From the NCBI GenBank assembly GCA_023264075.1, contig JALQTG010000199.1, positions 1-5,331 of the forward strand: a stretch of DNA of 5,331 bases, in the 5' to 3' direction. The stretch's first letter is position 1, and each line of letters starts with the position of its first letter. The DNA is from Crocinitomicaceae bacterium (GTDB lineage: Bacteria; Bacteroidota; Bacteroidia; Flavobacteriales_D; Crocinitomicaceae). The notes under the pieces were generated by a model. It saw only the letters and a list, made by a program, of their open reading frames with translations, was not told the DNA's origin and ran no database searches. The translations under genes were made by a program, and so were the position numbers. This document shows positions 1 through 5,331 of the stretch, one piece after another.

Positions 1-739
1 TAATGAGCGGTATCAGCAATATGATAGGTACGATAGGGAAGGTGCCCATTACTGAAAAGTCGGTGGTAATTCTATGCCATTCTTTCCCTTCAAACACCCA
101 TATTGCCTTAATGTCATGAAAGATAAAGCTTTTCTGAAGGACCAATTCCACATTCCGATCAATGATTCCATAATTTGAGCTTCGTACCCAGAATTTCTCA
201 TCGTTTTTTGTCATAACGGGCACAACTCGGTTCTCTGCCATACCACCATATGCCATGATGCGATTACCATGTGTCGCAGTATCTTGCTCCCAGTGACTAG
301 GGAGTACGAGTTTGTCAAGAATGAAGATCACAGCGAATAAAGTACATCCAATCATGATTAGTTTGAATTGCCACCAGGCACGTCCATTGGAGATCGCTTG
401 GTAATATTGCTCTGTTTCTTCGGCTTCTTTCTGCTTTAAGTATTCATACCGTACGCGCGCTTTCCGCATGCGTTCTTTTAAGAGTTCCTCTTTTGTGTGC
501 TTTGCTTGTTGAGTAAAGTCGTTGAAGTCATATTGTTTTCCTCGAGCTGTGGATTTTTGCCAACTTTTACTCATGAGGGCATCATACGCTTCTGAAATCA
601 ACAGGAATTGATGGGCAGCATCTTTATGCGGGTTTTTGTCAGGATGATACTTTAAGGCCTGCTTTCGATAGGCTTTTTTGATGATTTTTTCATCCTCCGT
701 TGGCGCAATACCCAATATGTCGAAATAGCGTTTATTCAT
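1..739 (-). CDS. Membrane-anchored J-domain (DnaJ-like) protein, 3' end cut by window edge
   Basis: The reading frame starts at an ATG at 739 and stays open for 246 codons to the left edge, so the C-terminus is missing. Residues about 3-60 form a J domain: it opens with KRYFDILGI, has the positively charged helix KKAYRKQALKYHPDK with the HPD tripeptide at 32-34, and ends in FLLISEAYDAL. HPD is the motif that stimulates Hsp70 (DnaK) ATPase. A charged, Glu/Lys/Arg-rich helical linker follows (about 78-115). A hydrophobic segment at about 126-141 and another starting near 234 look like membrane spans, with about 90 residues between them. The glycine/phenylalanine region, zinc-finger repeats and substrate-binding domain of true DnaJ are absent, so this is a class III J protein and not dnaJ itself. 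It probably recruits DnaK to the inner membrane; the client is unknown. It follows menE on the same strand after 138 bases, and I see no convincing promoter of its own. Confidence 0.88.
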   Translation of the reverse strand, partial: MNKRYFDILGIAPTEDEKIIKKAYRKQALKYHPDKNPHKDAAHQFLLISEAYDALMSKSWQKSTARGKQYDFNDFTQQAKHTKEELLKERMRKARVRYEYLKQKEAEETEQYYQAISNGRAWWQFKLIMIGCTLFAVIFILDKLVLPSHWEQDTATHGNRIMAYGGMAENRVVPVMTKNDEKFWVRSSNYGIIDRNVELVLQKSFIFHDIKAIWVFEGKEWHRITTDFSVMGTFPIVPIILLIPLI

Positions 740-877
740 TTATATCAGCAGTCAAAAAGTCGAAAGTCAGGCTGCGCCTGAATAATCGAAGGAGCACTAA
801 ACACTCCGCACTCGGCTCCGTAGACTCTAAGTTCTAAACTTTTACCCTGAGCTTTTTGAAGGGCTAAATTCTAAACT
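740..877. repeat. Intergenic spacer made of short degenerate repeats
   Basis: This spacer between menE and the J-protein gene has no plausible reading frame. It carries a 12-base direct repeat, ACTCTAAGTTCT, at 824-835 and again at 875-886, and a 9-base one, TTCTAAACT, at 832-840 and 869-877. The repeat block therefore extends into the last codons of menE. A small hairpin with a 6-base stem (TCAGGC/GCCTGA, 767-781), a CTCCG duplication (804-808 and 816-820), and CCCTGAGCTTTTTGAAGGG at 845-863 complete it. From memory, the last resembles the CCCTGAGC...GAAGGG short repeats scattered between genes in many Bacteroidota genomes. The function is unknown. Confidence 0.6.
755..781 (-). terminator. 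Weak terminator-like hairpin downstream of menE
   Basis: Read on the minus strand, a hairpin with stem TCAGGC/GCCTGA and loop GCA (767-781) is followed by a pyrimidine-rich tail with an interrupted T run (CTTTCGACTTTTT). It lies about 100 bases after the menE stop and just before the J-protein start. The short stem and broken T tract make it a poor intrinsic terminator, so transcription may well continue into the J-protein gene. Confidence 0.25.
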
Positions 878-1888
878 CTAAGTTCTCAATTCCCCCAGCG
901 TTGCAGTTCTATCCAATTTGTTGTTAGCTAAATATATAAAATGTTCAGCAACGTAAACATTTTTTGGTTGTTCAAATTTTTCAAGGAGTTCGCGACATGC
1001 ACTCATGAATTCTTGCTCAGTGATCTTGTCTTTTAAAATTACAGCCACTACGCATTGTCCAAGACGTTCATGAGGAGCTGAAGAAATGAAATAATGTGTA
1101 GGTTGGAAGTGATTATTCAACTTTTGTTCAATCTGCTCAGGAAACACTTTTACTCCTCCAGTATTGATTGCATGATCACTTCGCCCTTTCCATTGGAAAG
1201 CTTGTGGGTGAATGATTTCTACAACGTCGTTGGTCACCAAATGAGAAAGACCCAATTCAGGCGCGTCAACAATCAACCGGCCGTCAAGCGTTGAAAACGA
1301 ACTTTTCCCAATTCCCTCAAAAGGAGCATTGGTATTGTTCAGCCGCTTCAAAGCAATGTGGGAGATAGTTTCCGTCATACCGAAAGTAGAATAGGCCTGA
1401 CACGAATATGCTTGAAGTTGTTTTTCGAGCTGTGCACTCACAGGGGCACCTCCGATAATTAGGTTGCGTATCAGATTGAGTTTCTCAGGGTTTTGCTCCA
1501 AAATGGTTTGTACTTGTAGCGGAACCATTGCAGCAAAATCAATTGGTAAGTCGAGTGCTTCAATAGGGTTCGCTGATATCGGGGCTGTATACAATTTGAG
1601 CTGAAATTCTATAGCGCGCACGATCATCATTTTTCCCCCAATATACTCAGGAGAAATACAGAGTAATGCATTTTTGCAGGCTGAGAGGTTGAAAAATTCA
1701 CCTGTCATACGAGCCGAAGCACTCATTTGATCCTTCTGTAGGGCAATAAGTTTAGGTGTTCCGGTTGATCCCGATGTAGCTTGTAGAATCTGTTTTTTAT
1801 CTTTGGCGTACCATTCCTCTATAAAGGGAAGCGCTAATTCGCGTGTCTCATCCTTCCATGAATTCGAAATGGAAATAAGGTCTAACAT
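878..1888 (-). CDS. menE: Short O-succinylbenzoate-CoA ligase (MenE-type AMP-forming acyl-CoA synthetase)
   Basis: MenE joins o-succinylbenzoate to CoA using ATP in menaquinone synthesis in the cytoplasm. Numbering from the ATG at 1888 (336 residues), the adenylate-forming motifs appear in order: phosphate-binding TSGSTGTPK (38-46), the TSGTTGxPK motif with Ser for the second Thr; FGMTE (169-173); TNDVVEI (219-225), in the place of the usual GD motif; the hinge block GRSDHAINTGGVKVFPEQIE (235-254); and the C-terminal NNKLDR with candidate catalytic Lys324. The protein lacks about 100 residues normally found before the phosphate loop in MenE of 450-500 residues; I recall such short forms as usual in Bacteroidota, so this need not be damage. 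The frame can be extended to a TTG at 1918, but that codon lies inside the predicted -7 promoter element, so I chose the ATG. No other men gene is in the window; the substrate rests on family resemblance, and another short acyl-CoA synthetase is possible. Confidence 0.85.
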   Translation of the reverse strand: MLDLISISNSWKDETRELALPFIEEWYAKDKKQILQATSGSTGTPKLIALQKDQMSASARMTGEFFNLSACKNALLCISPEYIGGKMMIVRAIEFQLKLYTAPISANPIEALDLPIDFAAMVPLQVQTILEQNPEKLNLIRNLIIGGAPVSAQLEKQLQAYSCQAYSTFGMTETISHIALKRLNNTNAPFEGIGKSSFSTLDGRLIVDAPELGLSHLVTNDVVEIIHPQAFQWKGRSDHAINTGGVKVFPEQIEQKLNNHFQPTHYFISSAPHERLGQCVVAVILKDKITEQEFMSACRELLEKFEQPKNVYVAEHFIYLANNKLDRTATLGELRT

Positions 1889-1915
1889 TTTTGGAATGAC
1901 TTTTGCCAATATGAA

Positions 1916-1945
1916 CAAATCTAATTAATGTTAATCAATAGGCAA
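1916..1945 (-). promoter_or_regulatory. Predicted Bacteroidota-type promoter of menE
   Basis: On the minus strand, TTG (1945-1943) is followed after 19 bases by TAGATTTG (1923-1916). This fits the Bacteroidota primary sigma factor consensus (TTG or TTTG, about 19-20 bases, TAnnTTTG) exactly. Transcription would begin near 1909-1911 and give a leader of about 20 bases before the ATG at 1888. This is a pattern match only. Confidence 0.55.
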
Positions 1946-1958
1946 TTTAATTAGTTTG
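1916..1958. promoter_or_regulatory. Inverted repeat in the divergent control region (possible operator)
   Basis: CTAATTAA at 1921-1928 and TTAATTAG at 1947-1954 form a perfect 8-base inverted repeat with an 18-base spacer. With one extra base allowed on the left arm, the symmetry extends to 12 bases (CAAA-T-CTAATTAA against TTAATTAGTTTG). The left arm overlaps the -7 element predicted for menE. It could be a binding site for a dimeric regulator acting on both genes, or simply mirrored promoter elements; the AT-rich composition makes chance symmetry fairly likely. Confidence 0.3.
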
Positions 1959-1961
1959 TTT

Positions 1962-1969
1962 TATTTTTG
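1962..1969 (+). promoter_or_regulatory. Possible -7 element for the thioredoxin-like gene
   Basis: TATTTTTG matches the Bacteroidota -7 form TAnnTTTG and lies 17 bases before the ATG at 1987, which would give a leader of about 10 bases. No TTG is found at the proper -33 spacing, so this is a weak call in an AT-rich region. Confidence 0.3.
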
Positions 1970-1986
1970 AATTAAATATAGAAAGT

Positions 1987-2418
1987 ATGAAGTTAGCAAA
2001 ATTAGGAATATTCGCATTGGCGTTGGGATTAATGTCTTTTGTTTTTTTAGGTAAGAAACCAGCTGCAGATGAAGGAATTCAATTCAAAAAGATATCGTTT
2101 GAGCAAGCGTTGAAGGAAGCAAAAGCAAGTAATAAGTTAATCTTTATGGATGCTTATGCTGAATGGTGTGGACCTTGTAAATACATGGCTGCCAATGTTT
2201 TTACAGACGCGGAAGTAGGGAAATTGTTCAATGATAAATTTATCAATTTAAAAATAGATATGGAAAAAGGGGAGGGGCCAGCATTAGCTGCAAAGTATCA
2301 AGTGCGCGCCTATCCTACATTGTTTTTTATCGATGGAGACGGAAATGTGGTAAAGAAAGTGCTCGGAGCTCAACCGGCTGATAAATTAATTGCTATTGGG
2401 AACGAAGCGAAAAAATAA
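1987..2418 (+). CDS. Exported thioredoxin-fold protein with CGPC active site
   Basis: This protein of 143 residues starts with a basic tip (MKLAK) and a hydrophobic stretch (about 6-21), an export signal or membrane anchor. There is no cysteine for lipid attachment. After a short linker, residues about 37-135 form one thioredoxin-like domain: strand LIFMDAYAEW, the redox motif WCGPCK (Cys61 and Cys64), strand FINLKIDM, and the cis-proline loop VRAYPT (Pro110) before TLFFIDGDGN. The intact Cys pair and cis-proline indicate an active thiol-disulfide oxidoreductase, presumably acting in the periplasm; CGPC is the reducing, TrxA-like motif. At 143 residues it is longer than cytoplasmic thioredoxin (about 108) mainly because of the N-terminal region. 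It is transcribed alone: divergent from menE, with a strong terminator directly after it. Partners and substrates cannot be told from the sequence. Confidence 0.9.
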   Translation: MKLAKLGIFALALGLMSFVFLGKKPAADEGIQFKKISFEQALKEAKASNKLIFMDAYAEWCGPCKYMAANVFTDAEVGKLFNDKFINLKIDMEKGEGPALAAKYQVRAYPTLFFIDGDGNVVKKVLGAQPADKLIAIGNEAKK

Positions 2419-2437
2419 AAGATATAGATCTTTGATG

Positions 2438-2466
2438 AAGCCTGTCTAATGAAGACAGGCTTTTTT
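2438..2466 (+). terminator. Strong intrinsic terminator after the thioredoxin-like gene
   Basis: A perfect 10-base stem, AAGCCTGTCT (2438-2447) and AGACAGGCTT (2453-2462), encloses a 5-base loop. The T run begins in the last two stem bases and continues to 2466. It begins 19 bases after the stop codon and should end the thioredoxin-like transcript, separating it from the operon downstream. Confidence 0.92.
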
Positions 2467-2659
2467 GTTTCCATTTGATCTGTGACTCGTACTGCAATAT
2501 TTTTTGGATTGATAGGAGAAGCAAATAACGATCGAATATAGAACATCTTCTTGCATAGTAATATTCATAACTGAATAGGAATACTCATAGATTTCTTGTA
2601 AATTCGCGAACTATTTTGGAGGCAAGAATCTCCGTATAAAACGTTAAATATTTTTGAGT
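2467..2659 (+). promoter_or_regulatory. Leader and presumed promoter region of the DUF4494-pdxH-M16 operon
   Basis: These 193 AT-rich bases contain no gene that I can support. Because a strong terminator precedes them, the operon promoter should lie here. The best candidate is TTTG (2474-2477), 20 bases, then TATTTTTTG (2498-2506), one base longer than the TAnnTTTG form; it would give a leader of about 145 bases. A small inverted repeat, GGAG/CTCC (2618-2621 and 2630-2633), lies near the start codon. No known riboswitch was recognised. TATTTTTG at 2649-2656 matches the -7 form but is too close to the ATG to drive this gene. Confidence 0.35.
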
Positions 2660-3226
2660 ATGAATAGCTGGTATACCGTTAAAATCAAATATATAAAAGA
2701 ATTAGAAGATGGACGTTTGAAGAGCGTTACCGAACCTTATCTTGTAGATTCAGTGTCGTTTACTGATGCAGAAGCGCGTATGTATGAAGAGGTGGGTTCT
2801 CAAGTGAGGGGCGAGTTTATCATAACTGGAATCTCCAAGACTGATTATGCAGATATTTTCTATTACGACGATTGTGATGATTGGTACAAGTGCAAGGTGA
2901 CGTATGAAAGCATGGATGCAGATTCGGGTAAGTCGAAAAAGGTTTCCAATAATTATTTAGTAACTGCAGCGAATGTACATCAGGCGTACGAAAGAATGAA
3001 TGAAAGCTTGAGTGAAATGTTGGTGACAATCGATATACCAAGCATAATGCTTTCTCCGATTGTTGAGGTATTACCCTATGTGCCAAGTTCGGATGTGGAA
3101 TTGGATAGAAGACCAGCAACTGAAGAGGAGATGGCTTCTGGAATTCCTGCAGCGCGTGACGAAGAAGATGAACTAGAAGACGCCGAAAGTTTTTCTAGTT
3201 TTGAAGACGAAACGGAAGAAGAATAA
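2660..3226 (+). CDS. DUF4494 family protein of unknown function
   Basis: This protein has 188 residues from the ATG at 2660. I recognise DUF4494, a Bacteroidota family, from the opening NSWYTVKIKYIKELEDG, the block TEPYLVDSVSFTDAEAR (about 25-40), the repeat-like halves described next, and IPSIMLSPIVEVLPY (about 126-140). The core seems to contain two related units: WYTVKIKY...YLVDSVSFTDAEARMYE and WYKCKVTYESMD...YLVTAANVHQAYERMNE (about 75-115), which suggests an internal duplication. After residue about 152 the tail is low in complexity and strongly acidic (DEEDELEDAESF, EDETEEE). There is no signal peptide or membrane segment, so it is presumably cytoplasmic. A TTG two codons upstream (2654) is in frame, but the ATG is the better start. 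It overlaps pdxH by one base, which suggests translational coupling. The biochemical role is unknown; the operon hints at a link with vitamin B6 metabolism, which is inference only. Confidence 0.87.
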   Translation: MNSWYTVKIKYIKELEDGRLKSVTEPYLVDSVSFTDAEARMYEEVGSQVRGEFIITGISKTDYADIFYYDDCDDWYKCKVTYESMDADSGKSKKVSNNYLVTAANVHQAYERMNESLSEMLVTIDIPSIMLSPIVEVLPYVPSSDVELDRRPATEEEMASGIPAARDEEDELEDAESFSSFEDETEEE

Positions 3227-3879
3227 TGGATGAGTTTTTTACACAATTAAGAGACGACCATTCTGATTTTTACAAGGGGAGTTTGGATGATCGAGTAAAA
3301 TCGTCTGACCCAATGTTGCTATTTCAGAAATGGTATAAAGAGGCGTATGAAAAAAATTGTGCAGAGCCCCATAAGATGGTAGTGAGTACAATAGGGAGTG
3401 ACGGACGCCCATCTTCTCGAATTGTGTATATAAAAGAGGTGCTTGAAGAAGGATTCGTATTTTATACCAACTATGATAGCCAAAAAGGGAAAGAAATAGC
3501 AGCTTATCCGGAGGTTTCCTTACTTTTTTACTGGGATTGTCTAGAGCGCCAAGTGCGCATTCAAGGTAAGGCTGAGATGGCGCCCGGGGAATTGTCAGAC
3601 GATTATTTTGCCTCACGACCGCGCGGAAGTCAAATCGGTGCCTGGGCCTCTAAGCAAAGTGAAGTCATTTCCTCACGCGAAGAATTGGATTTAGCTTACC
3701 TAGAAATTGAACGTCGCTTTGAAGGTCAGACGATACCACGGCCTCCATTTTGGGGAGGCTATTTGATCCGTCCCACCTATTTTGAGTTTTGGCAAGGACG
3801 CCCCAGCAGGCTTCACGATCGAATTTGTTTTGAACGCGCACAAGCGAATACATGGACAGTTACCCGAAAAAATCCGTAA
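3226..3879 (+). CDS. pdxH: Pyridoxamine/pyridoxine 5'-phosphate oxidase
   Basis: PdxH is an FMN-dependent homodimeric cytoplasmic enzyme that oxidises pyridoxine or pyridoxamine 5'-phosphate to pyridoxal 5'-phosphate, the final or salvage step of vitamin B6 synthesis. The 217 residues match the usual length of about 210-220. Visible family features, in order: an N-terminal helix with DPMLLFQKWYKEA (28-40); the FMN-binding barrel strands SSRIVYIKEV (63-72) and FYTNYDSQKGKEI (79-91); ERQVRIQGKAE (107-117); the loop SRPRGSQIGAWASKQSEVI (130-148); PRPPFWGGYLIRP (171-183); and the family signature FEFWQGRPSRLHDR (186-199), whose Arg195 and His197 belong to the phosphate and substrate site. The protein ends in W-T-V-T-R-K-N-P, close to the common W...RLAP ending. 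The ATG overlaps the stop of the DUF4494 gene by one base (TAATG), and its own stop overlaps the next start in the same way. No key residue is missing. Confidence 0.97.
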   Translation: MDEFFTQLRDDHSDFYKGSLDDRVKSSDPMLLFQKWYKEAYEKNCAEPHKMVVSTIGSDGRPSSRIVYIKEVLEEGFVFYTNYDSQKGKEIAAYPEVSLLFYWDCLERQVRIQGKAEMAPGELSDDYFASRPRGSQIGAWASKQSEVISSREELDLAYLEIERRFEGQTIPRPPFWGGYLIRPTYFEFWQGRPSRLHDRICFERAQANTWTVTRKNP

Positions 3880-5111
3880 TGACGAATAAAGAACCGACTA
3901 TTCACACGTTACCGAATGGCCTGCGTGTCGTGTATCTGCACGATGATGCCATGGTATCGCATTTAGGAGTAACAATATTAGGAGGGTCTCGATTCGAAGA
4001 ACCGGGAGAAGAAGGGTTGGCGCATTTTTTAGAACATTGCATTTTTAAAGGTACAACGAAGCGAAAGTCCTTTCACGTCCTTTCACGACTCGATTCGGTC
4101 GGCGGCGAATTAAATGCATACACTACGAAGGAAGAGATTTGTATATACGGCTCATTTTCTCCCGAACACCTAGACCGTGCAGCAGAATTGCTCTATGACA
4201 TTACGTTCAATTCAACTTTTCCTGAAAAAGAAATTGAGAAAGAAAAGGAGATCATTTTAGATGAGCTTAATTCTTATTTGGATAGTCCGAGTGATAAGAT
4301 TTTTGATGATTTTGAAGCACTGCTTTTTCCGGATCATAGTTTGGGGAATAATATTCTTGGAACAAAAGAGTCGGTAATGGCCTTTACACGCCAGCACTTG
4401 TTGGATTATGTGCAGCGCTTTTTCTACCCAAAAAACATGGTCGTTTCATTCGTAGGTGATATTCCTGAGGATAAGGTGGTTGCTAAAATTGCGAAGTACT
4501 TTAGCTTGAATAATCACCATGTCGAAAAAGCCATTCCTTCTCCGGCGAAAACATACAAGGCAAAAAAAATCAGGACTAAAGAGGCAAATTACCAAGCGCA
4601 TATTGTTCTCGGAGGACTGGCGCCAGGATATAACGATTCCCACAGAAGAGTATTTACTTTGATTGTAAATATGCTTGGAGGGCCTGCGTTGAATTCTCGA
4701 TTAGTTCTTTCAATTCGTGAAAAATATGGTTACTCATATAGTGTAGAAGCCAATTACACCTCCTATCAAGAAGTAGGCTATTGGAATGTTTACGCCGGCA
4801 CGGATAAGAAATACATTAATAAGACCATCAAGTTGATTTATAAAGAACTCGAGCTTTTTCGCACGAAGAAATTAACTGAACAGCAACTCAAGAAGGCGAA
4901 AGTTCAATTAAAAGGCCACATTGCCTTGGGGATGGATAGCAATTCAAGCTTAATGCTTGGTTATGGTAAAAGTTTATTGGTATTCGACCAAATTGATACG
5001 CTAGAAGAGGTGCACAAGGCAATTGATGAAATAACGGTCGAGGAGATATATGAAATAGCCAATATGTATTTTGCTCCTGAAACGATTACAGAGTTAGTAT
5101 TCGACTTCTAA
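3879..5111 (+). CDS. M16 family zinc metallopeptidase (insulinase-like, single-unit M16B type)
   Basis: This protein has 410 residues from the ATG at 3879. The inverted zinc motif HFLEH lies at 49-53, inside the hallmark GLAHFLEHCIFKGT. The third zinc ligand is most likely Glu129 in EKEKEIILDELN, 76 residues after His53 as in the mitochondrial processing peptidase beta subunit, with the conserved accompanying Glu122. The C-terminal half has the second M16 domain, with LNSRLVLSIREKYGYSYSV containing Arg280 and Tyr287, the pair that helps hold substrate in this family. One N-domain plus one C-domain in about 410 residues is the M16B arrangement, which works as a dimer or clamshell. No signal peptide is visible, so it probably degrades peptides in the cytoplasm; the substrate is unknown. 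An upstream in-frame ATG (3852) inside pdxH would add nine residues, but 3879 gives the same one-base TAATG overlap as the preceding junction and fits where the family begins (TLPNGLRVVY). Confidence 0.95.
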   Translation: MTNKEPTIHTLPNGLRVVYLHDDAMVSHLGVTILGGSRFEEPGEEGLAHFLEHCIFKGTTKRKSFHVLSRLDSVGGELNAYTTKEEICIYGSFSPEHLDRAAELLYDITFNSTFPEKEIEKEKEIILDELNSYLDSPSDKIFDDFEALLFPDHSLGNNILGTKESVMAFTRQHLLDYVQRFFYPKNMVVSFVGDIPEDKVVAKIAKYFSLNNHHVEKAIPSPAKTYKAKKIRTKEANYQAHIVLGGLAPGYNDSHRRVFTLIVNMLGGPALNSRLVLSIREKYGYSYSVEANYTSYQEVGYWNVYAGTDKKYINKTIKLIYKELELFRTKKLTEQQLKKAKVQLKGHIALGMDSNSSLMLGYGKSLLVFDQIDTLEEVHKAIDEITVEEIYEIANMYFAPETITELVFDF

Positions 5112-5126
5112 CCTTAACTCCTCAAC

Positions 5127-5331
5127 TCAACCCTTATCTGTACACTTCGACTTAATTGTTATGCGCTCCTCTTTTGGAACCATCAACAGAAGTATTAATC
5201 CTATAGCGAAGAAAGTAGCGATGGACAGAACAGAAACTCTTAAATCACCAGTGAGGGTTTCCATTAATCCGTAGAAGAATGTTCCCATCACAATTCCAAT
5301 TTTTTCAGTTACGTCATAGAAAGAAAAGAAG
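5127..5331 (-). CDS. UMF1-family MFS transporter, C-terminal fragment (5' part beyond the window)
   Basis: Reading leftward from the right edge, an open frame of 67 codons ends at a TGA (5129-5127). It encodes FYDVTEKIGIVMGTFFYGLMETLTG followed by a hydrophobic stretch (SVLSIATFFAIGLILLLMVP) and a short polar tail beginning PKEERITIK. This is the ending I know from UMF1-type major facilitator proteins (related to the Atg22 group), where FYDVTEK precedes the next-to-last membrane span. Two spans are visible, consistent with the last two of about twelve in the inner membrane. The substrate is unknown. The gene converges with the M16 peptidase gene, with only 15 bases between the two stop codons. 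Confidence 0.8.
   Translation of the reverse strand, partial: FFSFYDVTEKIGIVMGTFFYGLMETLTGDLRVSVLSIATFFAIGLILLLMVPKEERITIKSKCTDKG

Noticed and set aside
740..890. CRISPR array or insertion-sequence remnant in the repeat spacer
   Set aside because: The repeats are 9-12 bases, irregularly spaced and only two copies each; there are no spacers of uniform length, no transposase remnant and no target duplication.
1094..1294. Plus-strand open frame of 66 codons
   Set aside because: It lies wholly antisense to the motif-bearing menE frame and its translation has no recognisable domain.
2649..2656. TATTTTTG as a promoter for the DUF4494 gene
   Set aside because: Transcription would start at or after the ATG at 2660, so it cannot drive this gene as annotated; it is probably just AT-rich leader sequence.
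2820..3119. Minus-strand open frame of 99 codons
   Set aside because: It is antisense to the DUF4494 gene; the translation is rich in His, Pro and Ser with no family resemblance, typical of a shadow frame.
3239..3616. Minus-strand open frame of 125 codons, with another at 3665-3853
   Set aside because: Both are antisense to pdxH, whose motifs cover the whole region; no signal in the translations supports a gene.
3852..3878. Upstream ATG for the M16 peptidase inside pdxH
   Set aside because: It would make a 28-base overlap and add nine residues before the usual family start; the ATG at 3879 repeats the TAATG junction seen one gene earlier.
4446..4643. Minus-strand open frame of 65 codons
   Set aside because: It is antisense to the M16 peptidase and has no recognisable content.

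Overview
The window looks like ordinary chromosomal DNA from a Bacteroidota bacterium, most likely of the Flavobacteriales kind (family-level placement is a guess). The reasons are: a DUF4494 protein, a family I know essentially from Bacteroidota; a very short MenE-type ligase as found in that phylum; a UMF1-type MFS transporter end; moderately AT-rich DNA without clear Shine-Dalgarno sequences; and a good match to the Bacteroidota promoter form (TTG, 19 bases, TAnnTTTG).

Layout from left to right. Bases 1-739 (minus) hold most of a membrane-anchored J-domain protein that runs off the left edge. Bases 740-877 are a spacer of short degenerate repeats. Bases 878-1888 (minus) encode a short O-succinylbenzoate-CoA ligase (menE, menaquinone synthesis). 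A 98-base divergent control region (1889-1986) separates it from an exported thioredoxin-fold protein (1987-2418, plus), which ends in a strong intrinsic terminator (2438-2466). After a spacer of about 190 bases comes a three-gene plus-strand operon: DUF4494 protein (2660-3226), pdxH (3226-3879) and an M16 zinc peptidase (3879-5111). Both junctions in the operon are the same one-base TAATG overlap. The peptidase gene converges, with only 15 bases between stop codons, on the 3' end of a UMF1-family MFS transporter gene (5127-5331, minus) that is cut by the right edge.

Functionally these are housekeeping genes: quinone and vitamin B6 cofactor synthesis, envelope thiol chemistry, proteolysis or chaperone work, and transport. 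The tight DUF4494-pdxH-M16 coupling is the only clue here to what DUF4494 might do. I found no mobile element, CRISPR array, RNA gene or defence-like cassette, and no evidence for a new multi-gene system. The points most worth checking are the DUF4494/pdxH coupling, the symmetrical divergent control region at 1916-1969, two misleading TTG start codons, and the repeat that supplies the stop codon of menE.
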